Origin: Shewanella pneumatophori | GTDB lineage: Bacteria > Pseudomonadota > Gammaproteobacteria > Enterobacterales > Shewanellaceae | Direction of reading: 5' to 3' | Assembly (NCBI RefSeq): GCF_023283895.1 | Contig: NZ_JAKILB010000016.1 | Coordinates: 45,425 to 109,424 of the forward strand | Length of the DNA stretch: 64,000 nucleotides | Part shown: piece by piece, positions 43,700 to 53,140 of the stretch | Position numbering within the stretch: position 1 is the first letter of the stretch | How the letters are laid out: the number at the start of each line of letters is the position of its first letter | Position numbers and translations under genes: made by a program | The notes under the pieces: generated by a model | Database searches by the model: none | What the model was told of the DNA's origin: nothing | Seen by the model: the letters and a program-made list of their open reading frames with translations, nothing else

Positions 43700-43730
43700 G
43701 ATAAAGCTAGTGTTATGCACTAGCTTTATC
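43700..43730 (-). terminator. 13-bp hairpin between pilQ and aroK
   Basis: GATAAAGCTAGTG / CACTAGCTTTATC with a 5-nt loop, 12 bp past the pilQ stop. There is no long T-run, so partial termination or mRNA processing is as likely as full termination. Confidence 0.6.
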
Positions 43731-43742
43731 GGCTTGAATATT

Positions 43743-45806
43743 TTATAGCGCCTCTGAAACGATCTTTGGCGTCACAAAGATGAGTAGCTCTTGGCGCTCA
43801 TTTTTATCTGAAGTATTTCTAAACATAAAGCCCAAGTACGGAATGTCACCAAGAATTGGCACTTTACTGACTCGACTAATCAATTGTTGCTGATAAATAC
43901 CGCCCAGAACAATGGTTTCACCGTGATCCACCAGCACTTGTGTACCAATACGCTGTGTATCAATAGATACCGCCTGACCTGTTGGTGTATCAACCGTTTT
44001 ACCTTGAGAATCTTGAGTAATCTCTAAATCTAAGATAACTCGGTTATCCGGTGTAATTTGTGGCGTAACCCGTAAAGAGAGTACCGCCTTTTTAAACGTT
44101 ACTGTTGTCGCACCACTAGAACTGGCTTCAACATAAGGGATCTCGACCCCCTGCTCAATAAACGCTGCTTTTTGATTAGAGGTGGTAATACGTGGACTAG
44201 CAATAATCTCGCCCTTGTTCTCCTGCTCTAAAGCACTTAGCTCCAAATCCAATACCGTTCCATCAGCAAGCTTTGCTACATGAAACGCAATACTGGTTGG
44301 ATTCGCTACTGCAGCAGGTAAATTAACATTTAATCGGTCACCAATACTCGGGATTGTACCATTGGCAATATCGTTAGCGCCTTCTAAGCTCCCGGAGGTA
44401 CCTTTATCACCTTGCTGATCTGTAATCCCCCAGCGAACACCTAAGTCTTCTGAAACATCATCCTTAACTGTTACCATTCTGGCTTCAATTAATACCTGCT
44501 TGATTGGAATATCCAGTACTTCAATTAAGCGATGAATGTTCTCTAATGTTTCTTCAGTATCTTTTACCAATAAGGTGTTGGTACGCTCATCAACTGCCAC
44601 ACTACCACGAGAGCTTAATAGGCTTGAATCCTCGCCCTTAAGCAGCCCTGCAATATCGGTCGCTTTGGCATAATTGATCTGTAAGTACTCAGAATACAGC
44701 GGCGCCAGCTCCTTAACTTCTTGCTTATTTTTTAGCTCTTGGCTTTCACGAATAGCAATCTCTTCACTTGGAGCAATCATCAAAATATTGCCTTCAATAC
44801 GCTTATCTAGTCCTTTAGCTTGTAAAATCAGATCAAGCGCTTGGTCCCAAGGCACATCATCTAGTCTAAGCGTAATGTCACCTTCTACTGTATCGCTGGT
44901 GACCAAGTTGAAATTGTTATAGTCAGCAATAATTTGCAGAACTGTACGAACAGAAATATTTTGGAAGTTTAACGATAGCGAGCGCCCTTCGTATTTCTTT
45001 TCTTCCTTAACAATATTCATCCTTTCGGCTTTTTTCATGGTTAACTTGAATAAACTGCCATCTTGCTGGTAGTTGTACTCATAGTTACCTTCAATATCGA
45101 TAAGGAATCTGGCCGTTAGGTCTTCTTTAAAGGTTTCAAAGCTTTTAACTGGAGTAGCAAAGTCATACACATCCATGACATATAAAAAGTCACTATCCAT
45201 GTCTGTGTTATAAAGCTTAAGTTCGAGCTTAGCGCCAATTTGCTCGACGTTAGCCGCTACAGAGCTATTATTTAACTTCACCAACAGTTCGCCGCCGCCA
45301 TCAGCAGTTCGACGAAAATCAATCTTCTCAATGCTGTTTACGAATGGGTTAGCATCTGTGCCTTGACTCGCGATCTCATCATTAATGGTTAAGCGATAAG
45401 TATTGCCAACCACTTTACCTTGGTAAGGCTTTACCTTTTCGAGACCAATGAAAACTTGTAAATCACGGCCTTTAGGCACGGTACTCACCGTCTCAACACC
45501 CACGGTATCAATAGGCAGAGTCTGTTTGTCTAACCCTGAAATACTATCGCTAAAGCCTAAGATAATTTGTGCAGGATCAGCGTTAAGATCTATCTCTGGA
45601 GCTTGGATATCATTTTCAAAGATCAGTTGTAATTCAAGTTGGTGGTCTACCACTGCATGATATTTAACATCAACAAGTCGGTTAGCTGCATACGAATGCT
45701 GAGTCATACCAAGAATTAATGCGACACCAATAATAGCCTTAAACAAAGGCATATCCTTATAACTGGTTGCTAGCGTGGTTAAAGATCTCATTATTCCCTC
45801 AGTCAT
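43743..45806 (-). CDS. pilQ: type IV pilus secretin PilQ
   Basis: 687 aa from ATG 45806; ATG 45791 with GAGGGA just upstream is an equally plausible start. Signal peptide ending HSYA, N-terminal AMIN-type domains (~45-250), STN/secretin-short domain (SLNFQNISVRTVLQIIADYNNFNLV, VPWDQALDLILQAKGL), N-domain, and the C-terminal secretin (ASPRITTSNQKAAFIEQG, TPQITPDNRVILDLEI, VPILGDIPYLGFMFR). It forms the outer-membrane channel for type IV pili. Last gene of the pilMNOPQ operon, 6 bp after pilP. Confidence 0.97.
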   Translation of the reverse strand: MTEGIMRSLTTLATSYKDMPLFKAIIGVALILGMTQHSYAANRLVDVKYHAVVDHQLELQLIFENDIQAPEIDLNADPAQIILGFSDSISGLDKQTLPIDTVGVETVSTVPKGRDLQVFIGLEKVKPYQGKVVGNTYRLTINDEIASQGTDANPFVNSIEKIDFRRTADGGGELLVKLNNSSVAANVEQIGAKLELKLYNTDMDSDFLYVMDVYDFATPVKSFETFKEDLTARFLIDIEGNYEYNYQQDGSLFKLTMKKAERMNIVKEEKKYEGRSLSLNFQNISVRTVLQIIADYNNFNLVTSDTVEGDITLRLDDVPWDQALDLILQAKGLDKRIEGNILMIAPSEEIAIRESQELKNKQEVKELAPLYSEYLQINYAKATDIAGLLKGEDSSLLSSRGSVAVDERTNTLLVKDTEETLENIHRLIEVLDIPIKQVLIEARMVTVKDDVSEDLGVRWGITDQQGDKGTSGSLEGANDIANGTIPSIGDRLNVNLPAAVANPTSIAFHVAKLADGTVLDLELSALEQENKGEIIASPRITTSNQKAAFIEQGVEIPYVEASSSGATTVTFKKAVLSLRVTPQITPDNRVILDLEITQDSQGKTVDTPTGQAVSIDTQRIGTQVLVDHGETIVLGGIYQQQLISRVSKVPILGDIPYLGFMFRNTSDKNERQELLIFVTPKIVSEAL

Positions 45807-45812
45807 CTCTAA

Positions 45813-46331
45813 TTATTCTCCAGTCAAATCCATGCTGCTGTATCTTTCAGTCCAGCAGCCAGAACCATCTGGAATCAACTCTATTATTTCTACAGTTTGC
45901 GGGGTTACCTTAGCAATTCTTCCGTGGTAAAGACCTAGAAACTGTCCCACTCCTAATCGGTATACACTGCCGTCTGTGGTTTCAAGCAATGCCCAAATAT
46001 CTTGCTGTTCACTCAATGTTCCGCGCATTTTCAAGTTATCAAGCGCATAGGTCTCTAGTCGGCCTTTACGACGTTTTAGATCAGGCTGCAAGCAATCCTT
46101 GGTGGTATCGATAACTTCTTCGGTCAGCTCCCTTGATGGCGGCACATAAGGGCTACGCATTAAATCGGCTTGATAGGCAAAATGTTCAAACTTTGGCGTT
46201 TCTTTTAATGGCGGTATATGAGCAACATGTTGAGCTTTGGTCGTCGTCACAAATAGCTCAAGATCGCTCTTATCACCCAAACAACCAGTTAGCAGCAAAC
46301 TCAGCAAAACTAGAGGTAACAATCGAATCAT
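45813..46331 (-). CDS. pilP: type IV pilus assembly lipoprotein PilP
   Basis: 172 aa, lipobox LLTGC at ~14-18. The beta-domain includes ETYALDNLKMRGTLSEQQDIWALLETTDGSVYRLGVGQFLGLYHGRI, the PilP signature. It connects the PilNO inner-membrane platform with the PilQ secretin. Its start overlaps pilO's stop. Confidence 0.95.
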   Translation of the reverse strand: MIRLLPLVLLSLLLTGCLGDKSDLELFVTTTKAQHVAHIPPLKETPKFEHFAYQADLMRSPYVPPSRELTEEVIDTTKDCLQPDLKRRKGRLETYALDNLKMRGTLSEQQDIWALLETTDGSVYRLGVGQFLGLYHGRIAKVTPQTVEIIELIPDGSGCWTERYSSMDLTGE

Positions 46332-46948
46332 TTTGCACCTCCTTGCTGACCGCTAGGTGGAAGCTCGGCGCCCTCTTTGAAGCGATAAGTTTTAGCCAGG
46401 ATATCCATACCCAAATCACCCGAGCTGTTACGCTTAATCACAAAGTCATGCAAACTCACAATTCGCGGCAATTTGGCTACCCCATCAACCAAATGCCCTA
46501 GTTCGTGATAATCCCCATCTACAACGATTTTAATCGGAAATTCGATATAGAAATCTCGCGTAATTTCAGAGTCCCAGTCTAAACTTTTAATGCTCAAACC
46601 CGAGTCGGTGGCAACAAATGTGATGTCATCGAGTAGACCAGGCATTTCATTTTTAGATGGTAGCATTTTCAACAACTCGGCAAACTGCACTTCCATTACC
46701 GCTAGCTGCTCGCGATACAGTTTTAAGTTGGCCGCCAACTGATATTTAGATTTAAAGTCAGACTTAAGTTGTTGCTCTTTTTGTTGCTCAGCGTTAAGGC
46801 TATCAAGCGCTTCTGACACAAATAGAAAGTAGCTCGCTACAAATACACATACCGCCAGCATTACCGCAAAAACGATTTTAACTAGCTGCGGCCAGGCACC
46901 AATATTTTCAAAGTCGATATCATTAAACTGACTTAAGTCGAGGTTCAT
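46328..46948 (-). CDS. pilO: type IV pilus assembly protein PilO
   Basis: 206 aa. One membrane helix (~25-48, IVFAVMLAVCVFVASYFLF), coiled coil ~50-95, then the ferredoxin-like periplasmic domain (LLKMLPSKNEMPGLLDDITFVATDSGL, FPIKIVVDGDYHELGHLVDGVAKLPRIVSLHDF). It pairs with PilN. ATGA overlaps with both neighbours. Confidence 0.95.
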   Translation of the reverse strand: MNLDLSQFNDIDFENIGAWPQLVKIVFAVMLAVCVFVASYFLFVSEALDSLNAEQQKEQQLKSDFKSKYQLAANLKLYREQLAVMEVQFAELLKMLPSKNEMPGLLDDITFVATDSGLSIKSLDWDSEITRDFYIEFPIKIVVDGDYHELGHLVDGVAKLPRIVSLHDFVIKRNSSGDLGMDILAKTYRFKEGAELPPSGQQGGAK

Positions 46949-47526
46949 TGATTGCCCCCCTTAGTCTCAGGCTTATCTTTATTGGCGTTATCAACAATCG
47001 TTACACGCAAAGTAAAACGCTGTAATTGTCTTAACTCTTCGTTTTGCGCCACAATAGATTGCATATTCGGATCGTGTAGCCAAGCGGATGCCGCCACCTT
47101 GCGCATCATATTAGCCACATTGTTATTAGATTCACTGCGCCCCTCAATCCATAGCAAACTGCCCTTCTTTTCAATGCTAGAAAGGTAGATCCCAGGCGGT
47201 ACAACTCGTACAAGCTCATCTAATACATGAGTAGGTAGATTTCTTGATTGCTGCAGGTTAAGAATAATCTCAGTGCGTCTTTCAATATCTTTTTTACGGG
47301 TACGGATTTTGGTGATCTCAGCGATTTGAGATTCCAGCAATTGGATTTCTGACTGTAGGTAATTATTACGGCTTTTTTGATCATCGATAAACATATCGAC
47401 TGCCATCAAAAATAGGTAAACCAGTAATCCAGAGACCAAAAATACCAAGGCGAGTATGCCGGTATAATCCCGCTTTTGTTTTTCACGCGCTTCTTCACGC
47501 CAAGGTAATAAATTTATGTTCGCCAT
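46945..47526 (-). CDS. pilN: type IV pilus assembly protein PilN
   Basis: 193 aa. The N-terminal INLLPWREE motif binds PilM in the cytoplasm; a membrane helix follows (~23-45), then a coiled coil and a periplasmic domain. Overlaps pilM by 13 bp and pilO by 4 bp. Confidence 0.96.
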   Translation of the reverse strand: MANINLLPWREEAREKQKRDYTGILALVFLVSGLLVYLFLMAVDMFIDDQKSRNNYLQSEIQLLESQIAEITKIRTRKKDIERRTEIILNLQQSRNLPTHVLDELVRVVPPGIYLSSIEKKGSLLWIEGRSESNNNVANMMRKVAASAWLHDPNMQSIVAQNEELRQLQRFTLRVTIVDNANKDKPETKGGNQ

Positions 47527-48593
47527 TCTGAGTAGCTCCTTAGCGCTAAACCGCAGGCCAACATATATTTATTAATTTGAGGTTGAAGAAAACGCTTAAT
47601 CTCTTCATCTGCATGCAAACATCCTTTAAAAGGATCTGCAACGATAGTCCGCACACCTAATTCATTGATCATTAGATTTGCCATACCTTCGAGTTTTGAA
47701 GTGCCACCGCAAAGGACGATATAGTCAACTTTGTCACGCCCACTTGATGTGCAGTAAATCTGCAGAGTACGTTTTATCTGTTGTAATAATTGAGTTTGAA
47801 ACGGGGAAAGGACCTCAAAGACATAGTTTCTAGGTAAATCACCTTCAATCTTGGCCTTCTCTGCTTGCTCATAGGTCATGCCGTAAAACGATAAAATTGA
47901 CTGAGTGAATTGATCGCCACCAAATGCTTGCTCACGCACAAAGGTTGTTTCACCATTTTCAACCACTGAGAAGGTAGTAATATTTGCACCAATATCCACC
48001 AGCGCCACAACTTTATCATTTAAATCAGCTGGCAGTTGCTTAGCGATCACGTCAAAAGAGCGGCCTAGAGCATAACCTTCTACATCGACCACCTTGGCTT
48101 CAAGGTTTACCGCATCTAGCGAGTCAATCAAGCTATCAATGTTTTCACTACGACATGCACTCAACAGCACGTCAACTTTGCTGGGGTCGGTTCGATTGCT
48201 ACTTAAGGTTTCAAAATCAATATTGACCTCATCAAGTGAATAAGGAATAAGATTATCTGCTTCAATTTCAATTTGAGCCTCCATCTCTTCTTCACTTAAT
48301 GCTGAATCCATATAAATAACTTTGGTCATAACCGCTGAACCAGAAACAGCGACTGCAGCATATGTTGTTGACTTAGGTAATACACGTTTGACTTGCCTTA
48401 ATGCATCAATAACCGCCTCACTATCACGAATTTCATGATCATTAACGGCCCCCTTTTTCAAAGGAACAGCAGCGTGGCTTAATATTTTATATCCATCAGC
48501 AGTCTTACTCAGCAATATGGCTTTCACTTCATGGGACCCAACATCTATCCCCACCATTTGCGGCGCTTGACGCTTCCAAAAGTTAGAAAGCAT
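47514..48593 (-). CDS. pilM: type IV pilus assembly ATPase-like protein PilM
   Basis: 359 aa actin-like fold. VGIDVGSHEVKAILL (phosphate 1), ALVDIGANITTFSVVENG (phosphate 2) and YIVLCGGTSKLEGMANLM (adenosine motif) are visible. It sits on the cytoplasmic face of the PilNO platform. First gene of the operon, divergent from mrcA, the arrangement seen widely in Gammaproteobacteria. Confidence 0.97.
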   Translation of the reverse strand: MLSNFWKRQAPQMVGIDVGSHEVKAILLSKTADGYKILSHAAVPLKKGAVNDHEIRDSEAVIDALRQVKRVLPKSTTYAAVAVSGSAVMTKVIYMDSALSEEEMEAQIEIEADNLIPYSLDEVNIDFETLSSNRTDPSKVDVLLSACRSENIDSLIDSLDAVNLEAKVVDVEGYALGRSFDVIAKQLPADLNDKVVALVDIGANITTFSVVENGETTFVREQAFGGDQFTQSILSFYGMTYEQAEKAKIEGDLPRNYVFEVLSPFQTQLLQQIKRTLQIYCTSSGRDKVDYIVLCGGTSKLEGMANLMINELGVRTIVADPFKGCLHADEEIKRFLQPQINKYMLACGLALRSYSEWRT

Positions 48594-49023
48594 AGTTCTA
48601 AGTCACTTTTATCGTTATGTATCAACAGTAGATTAGCACAGAATCAACTCGTTACAGTTATTTGTACAAAATGTTTCCGCATTTTACAAATGCCATTTTT
48701 TTGACCCCAATCTAATTACTTGTCAATAACCGCTACATTTCCCTCTTTTGTTGACTTGTGTTTTAAAATTAAGCACTTTAGTTACACCTAAGTCAGCAGT
48801 AAAAACTAACTGAACTAGCTTAGGCAGTTATAAAAACTGATTTGGTGTTTTTAGAACATTTAATTTCTAGATAAATACGCGCTAATAAAACTCGACTTTA
48901 ACGGCAATTAATTTCCTGATTAGCAATTTTCAGTAAAAAGCATTAGCGAAATAAAGCGACAAGACTTCACCATTTCGACCACGGCTTATATACTATTGTT
49001 CTTAATTTAATTCTTGGAATATT
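48594..49023. other. 430-bp divergent intergenic region between pilM and mrcA
   Basis: No ORF. It contains a short imperfect dyad AAAATG/CATTTT at 48668-48685, AT-rich stretches and the likely mrcA promoter at its right end. I cannot place the pilM promoter with confidence. Confidence 0.5.
48966..48994 (+). promoter_or_regulatory. candidate mrcA promoter
   Basis: -35 TTCACC (48966-48971), 17-bp spacer, -10 TATACT (48989-48994), 29 bp before the GTG start. Confidence 0.4.
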
Positions 49024-51579
49024 GTGGTGAAGTGGTTAAAACGACTTTTTATAGCTTTCTTTAGCCTAGGTTTACTTGGCATCGCCGCAATTGTTGCTGC
49101 GTATTTTTACGTATTGCCTGACCTACCAGATGTCACAACACTAAAGACAGTAAAGCTGCAAACACCACTTCGGATTTATAGTAGTGATGGCAAGCTGATC
49201 TCACAATTTGGTGAGAAACGCCGTATTCCATTAAAGCTAGAAGACGTGCCCAAACCACTACTGCAAGCCTTTATTGCTACCGAAGATGCGCGCTTTTACG
49301 AGCACAAGGGTATTGACCCTATCGGTATCATACGTGCAGCTTCAGTGATGCTTGCTACTGGTGAGAAGAAGCAAGGTGCAAGTACCATTACCATGCAGGT
49401 TGCGCGTAACTTCTTTTTGACCCGCGACAAAACCATCATCCGGAAAGTTAAAGAGATTTTCATCTCGATACACATTGAACAACTACTCACAAAAGATGAG
49501 ATTTTAGAGCTATATGTAAACCGTATCTACTTAGGCCAACGTGCCTACGGCGTTGGCGCAGCAGCTCAAGTTTATTACGGTAAAGAAGTCGGCGAACTAA
49601 CCTTGCCAGAAATGGCGGTAATTGCCGGTTTACCTAAAGCGCCTTCAACCTTAAACCCAATCACCTCAAAAACACGCGCAAAAGCACGCCGTAATGTTGT
49701 ACTAATGCGCATGAACGAAGTCGGTTACATCAACAGTGCCGAATACCAAGCTGCACTAGAGAGTCCAATTACCGCTAAGTACCACGGTGCAGTTATTGAT
49801 CTTTACGCTCCGTATATTTCAGAAATGGCGCGCGATTACTTAGTTGAAAAACTAGGTGAAGAAGAGGCTTATACCGGCGGCTATGATATCTATACCACTG
49901 TAGATTCTAAGCTACAGCTCGATGCACAAAAGGCTCTACGTAACAACGTATACGCTTATGATGAGCGCCATGGTTACCGTGGTCGAGTAAAAGAGCTGTG
50001 GACAACCACCGCTCTAGAAACCGAAGACATTACCGCAAAGCTTAAGCAAACAGGTGCTTTCCAAGGCATGCTACCTGCAGCTGTAATAACTGTGGATGAG
50101 CAGACTGCCACAGTGATGACCGCGAAAGGCGAAACCATTGAGCTACCTTGGGACGGTATAAAATGGGCACGTCGATTTATTACCAATAAACGCCAAGGTA
50201 AAGCGCCCAAGCTGGCAACCGATGTACTAAAACCTGGCGAGCAAGTTTGGATCCGTAACAATGGTAACTTCTGGCAATTAAGCCAAGTGCCTCTCGTGGC
50301 AAGTGCATTAGTTTCACTGGATCCACACGACGGTGCCATTCGCACTTTAGTGGGTGGTTTTAGCTTCTATACCAGCCAATATAACCGTGTCACTCAGGCT
50401 AAACGTCAGCTAGGCTCAAACATTAAGCCATTTATTTACAGTGCGGCGATGGAAAAAGGCTATACCCTAGCCACATTAATCAATAACGCACCGATTAATA
50501 AGCCTGACACTCGCCAAGGTACTGCGTGGCGTCCTAAAAACTCACCTGATGTTTATGGCGGCCCAACTCGCCTTCGCGTTGGTTTAGCTCAGTCCATAAA
50601 CGTTATGTCAGTTAGAGCTATGCGTTATGCAGGCCTTGATGCAACGATTGCAGAACTTGTTAAATTTGGCTTTGACCCAGCGGATCTTCCTCGCAATGAG
50701 TCAATCGCGCTTGGTTCGCCATCAGTAACACCTTTACAAGTGGTCACTGCATTTTCTGTTTTTGCCAATGGCGGCTTCTTAGTTGAACCTTACTTTATTG
50801 AACGTGTTGAAACTGCAACGGGTTCAATTGTAGAGCAAGCAAACCCAACACTAGCCTGTAAGCCAACAATAGCAGAGCAAGCTTTCGTAAGTGACGACCC
50901 ATTTGCTGCTATGGCCCATGAGCTGCAAGCAAGCACCAATGCTGAAGATCTTCAGCCACCAGCTGAGGACGTTTTACAATGTGGTGACGCCGACTCACGT
51001 TATGCGCCACAAATTATCTCTGAGCAAACAGCTTTCTTAATTACCCAAGCACTAAAAAGTGTAATTTGGGGTGGCGGAGACTGGAGCAAAGGTACCGGTT
51101 GGAACGGCACTGCATGGCGAGCTGCGCGAGTGGTTAAGCGCCGAGATATAGCAGGCAAAACCGGTACAACCAACGAATCTCGTGATACTTGGTTCAGTGG
51201 CTTTAACCCTAAACTCGCCACTACCGTTTGGGTAGGTTTTGATGACCATAGCCAAGAACTTGGCCGCACAAGTTGGAACGCAAACGGTGCAAAAGATCAG
51301 ATCTCACTCGCTGAAGCTGGTGCAAAAACTGCGGGCCCTGGTTGGAACGAGTTTATGAAGGATGCTCTAGCAGGAACACCTGAAATACCAGTGTCACCGC
51401 CAGAAGGCATTGTATCTGCAAGAATTGATTTAGCGACGGGTAAACTGACTCGTAAAACTGACCACACCAGCAAGTTCGAGTACTTTATTTCAGGTACAGA
51501 GCCGACTGAATATGTGACAGATCAAGAAGACAATAGCGATATCTTCATTGATAAGCCTGAAGAAGATCTATTTCAGTAA
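49024..51579 (+). CDS. mrcA: penicillin-binding protein 1A
   Basis: 851 aa from GTG 49024 (GTG 49027 also possible). TM helix ~8-32; GT51 glycosyltransferase with Glu87 in ATEDARFYEHKGIDP and STITMQVARNFFL; an OB-like insert (~310-415); transpeptidase with Ser465 in QLGSNIKPF (SxxK), SQSINVM (SxN) and GKTGTTNESRDTWF (KTG). It polymerises and crosslinks peptidoglycan; activator LpoA is encoded at 30770. Confidence 0.97.
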   Translation: MVKWLKRLFIAFFSLGLLGIAAIVAAYFYVLPDLPDVTTLKTVKLQTPLRIYSSDGKLISQFGEKRRIPLKLEDVPKPLLQAFIATEDARFYEHKGIDPIGIIRAASVMLATGEKKQGASTITMQVARNFFLTRDKTIIRKVKEIFISIHIEQLLTKDEILELYVNRIYLGQRAYGVGAAAQVYYGKEVGELTLPEMAVIAGLPKAPSTLNPITSKTRAKARRNVVLMRMNEVGYINSAEYQAALESPITAKYHGAVIDLYAPYISEMARDYLVEKLGEEEAYTGGYDIYTTVDSKLQLDAQKALRNNVYAYDERHGYRGRVKELWTTTALETEDITAKLKQTGAFQGMLPAAVITVDEQTATVMTAKGETIELPWDGIKWARRFITNKRQGKAPKLATDVLKPGEQVWIRNNGNFWQLSQVPLVASALVSLDPHDGAIRTLVGGFSFYTSQYNRVTQAKRQLGSNIKPFIYSAAMEKGYTLATLINNAPINKPDTRQGTAWRPKNSPDVYGGPTRLRVGLAQSINVMSVRAMRYAGLDATIAELVKFGFDPADLPRNESIALGSPSVTPLQVVTAFSVFANGGFLVEPYFIERVETATGSIVEQANPTLACKPTIAEQAFVSDDPFAAMAHELQASTNAEDLQPPAEDVLQCGDADSRYAPQIISEQTAFLITQALKSVIWGGGDWSKGTGWNGTAWRAARVVKRRDIAGKTGTTNESRDTWFSGFNPKLATTVWVGFDDHSQELGRTSWNANGAKDQISLAEAGAKTAGPGWNEFMKDALAGTPEIPVSPPEGIVSARIDLATGKLTRKTDHTSKFEYFISGTEPTEYVTDQEDNSDIFIDKPEEDLFQ

Positions 51580-51590
51580 GCACAATAATA

Positions 51591-51628
51591 AAAAATGCGG
51601 TTATAGCCTGAGCTATAACCGCATTTTT
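51591..51628. terminator. bidirectional terminator between mrcA and argH
   Basis: AAAAATGCGGTTATAGC / GCTATAACCGCATTTTT, a perfect 17-bp stem with a 4-nt loop between the convergent genes. Confidence 0.93.
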
Positions 51629-51662
51629 ATTGCAACAAATAAAGGTAATTTGTCTTGATAAA

Positions 51663-53030
51663 CTAGCCTTGTTGTTTAACCGCTAGCGCACTCTTTACCT
51701 GAGGTAGAGATGTACCACCTAGGGCTTCACGCTTAGCAAGGCATGACTCAATGGTTAAACACTCGTAAACATCAGCGCCAATCACAGGACTAAATGCTTG
51801 TAACTCTTCTAAGCTTAAGTCTTCCAGTGGTGTTTGCTTGGCAATTGCACTAACAACCGCTTCACCGACAACATGATGCGCCTCTCTAAACGGCATGCCT
51901 TTAGCTACTAAGTAATCTGCCAATTCCGTTGAGTTTGCGTAACCTTGCTTTGCAGCACTTAAGGTTTTGTCACGGTTAACAGTCAAGCCTGTTAACACTA
52001 ACGCCGCCATTTCAAGGCAAATCGACCAGCTATCCATTACATCGAACAAGCCTTCTTTGTCTTCTTGCATATCTTTGTTATATGCCAGAGGCAAAGCTTT
52101 CATTGTGGTTAGAATGCCCATTAAACTGCCATAAACACGGCCAGTTTTACCTCTGATTAACTCAAGTGCATCTGGGTTTTTCTTTTGCGGCATCAATGAG
52201 GAACCAGAAGTGACTTGATCATCAAGATCAATAAATCCAGCCTCACCGCTATTAAAGAAAATCAGATCTTCAGCCATACGGCTAAGATGCATCATGCTTA
52301 TTGAAGCATCGCTACAAAGCTCAATGACATGATCTCTATCTGACACTGTATCTAAACTATTTAGTGTCGGTGCAGCAAAACCTAATGACTGAGCAAGCTT
52401 AACTCTATCCATAGGGTACGCCGTGCCAGCAAGGGCGCCTGTACCTAATGGGCAAGTGTCGGCACGCTTTAAAGCATCTTGAAGGCGGCTAATATCACGC
52501 TCAAACATTTCCACATAAGCAAGACACCAATGGCCAAATACAACGGGTTGTGCTCTTTGCAAATGCGTGTAACCCGGCATCACTGCATCAAGCTCTCTCT
52601 CTGCAAGATCAATGAGCGCCGCTCTAAGTTTAGTTAGCAACCCAAGTAACTGGTTACCCTCTTTTTTACACCACAGCTTAAGATCTGTTGCCACTTGATC
52701 GTTACGCGAACGACCAGTGTGGAGCTTTTTACCTAAATCACCCACTTTAGCAATTAGAGACTGCTCGACAAAACTGTGAATATCTTCTGCACCAGAGGCA
52801 ATGATCAGTTGTGGGTTATCAATGGTTTCACCGAGTAACTCATTCAACGCTTGGTGCAATTCACTGCACTCTTGCTCGGTAAGAATACCAACTTGAGTAA
52901 TCGCGCTTGCCCATGCAATTGACCCAACAATATCTTGCTCAATTAAGCGGAAGTCTACCGGTAATGAGTCGTTAAAAAGTTTAAACAGTGCACTGCTCTC
53001 TTGGCTAAATCTGCCGCCCCATAATGCCAT
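51663..53030 (-). CDS. argH: argininosuccinate lyase
   Basis: 455 aa fumarase-superfamily enzyme with the signature GSSLMPQKKNPDALELIRGK, plus TGRSRNDQVATDLKLW and MPGYTHLQRAQPV. It cleaves argininosuccinate to arginine and fumarate. Length shows it is a plain ArgH, without the ArgA-like acetyltransferase extension fused to ArgH in some marine relatives. Last gene of argCBFGH. Confidence 0.98.
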   Translation of the reverse strand: MALWGGRFSQESSALFKLFNDSLPVDFRLIEQDIVGSIAWASAITQVGILTEQECSELHQALNELLGETIDNPQLIIASGAEDIHSFVEQSLIAKVGDLGKKLHTGRSRNDQVATDLKLWCKKEGNQLLGLLTKLRAALIDLAERELDAVMPGYTHLQRAQPVVFGHWCLAYVEMFERDISRLQDALKRADTCPLGTGALAGTAYPMDRVKLAQSLGFAAPTLNSLDTVSDRDHVIELCSDASISMMHLSRMAEDLIFFNSGEAGFIDLDDQVTSGSSLMPQKKNPDALELIRGKTGRVYGSLMGILTTMKALPLAYNKDMQEDKEGLFDVMDSWSICLEMAALVLTGLTVNRDKTLSAAKQGYANSTELADYLVAKGMPFREAHHVVGEAVVSAIAKQTPLEDLSLEELQAFSPVIGADVYECLTIESCLAKREALGGTSLPQVKSALAVKQQG

Positions 53031-53140
53031 TTTGACTTCCTCTAAAATCTAATAAGGCGGTATTAACCGCCCTTAACGCTATGCTTTTAAAGCGCTAACA
53101 GCTTAGTGTTAGCGCTCACTAACCTTTGTTGGTTTTCTAC

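Noticed and set aside
51663..53030. Possible ArgH-ArgA fusion, known from some marine Gammaproteobacteria
   Set aside because: The protein ends at the normal ArgH length with no acetyltransferase extension.
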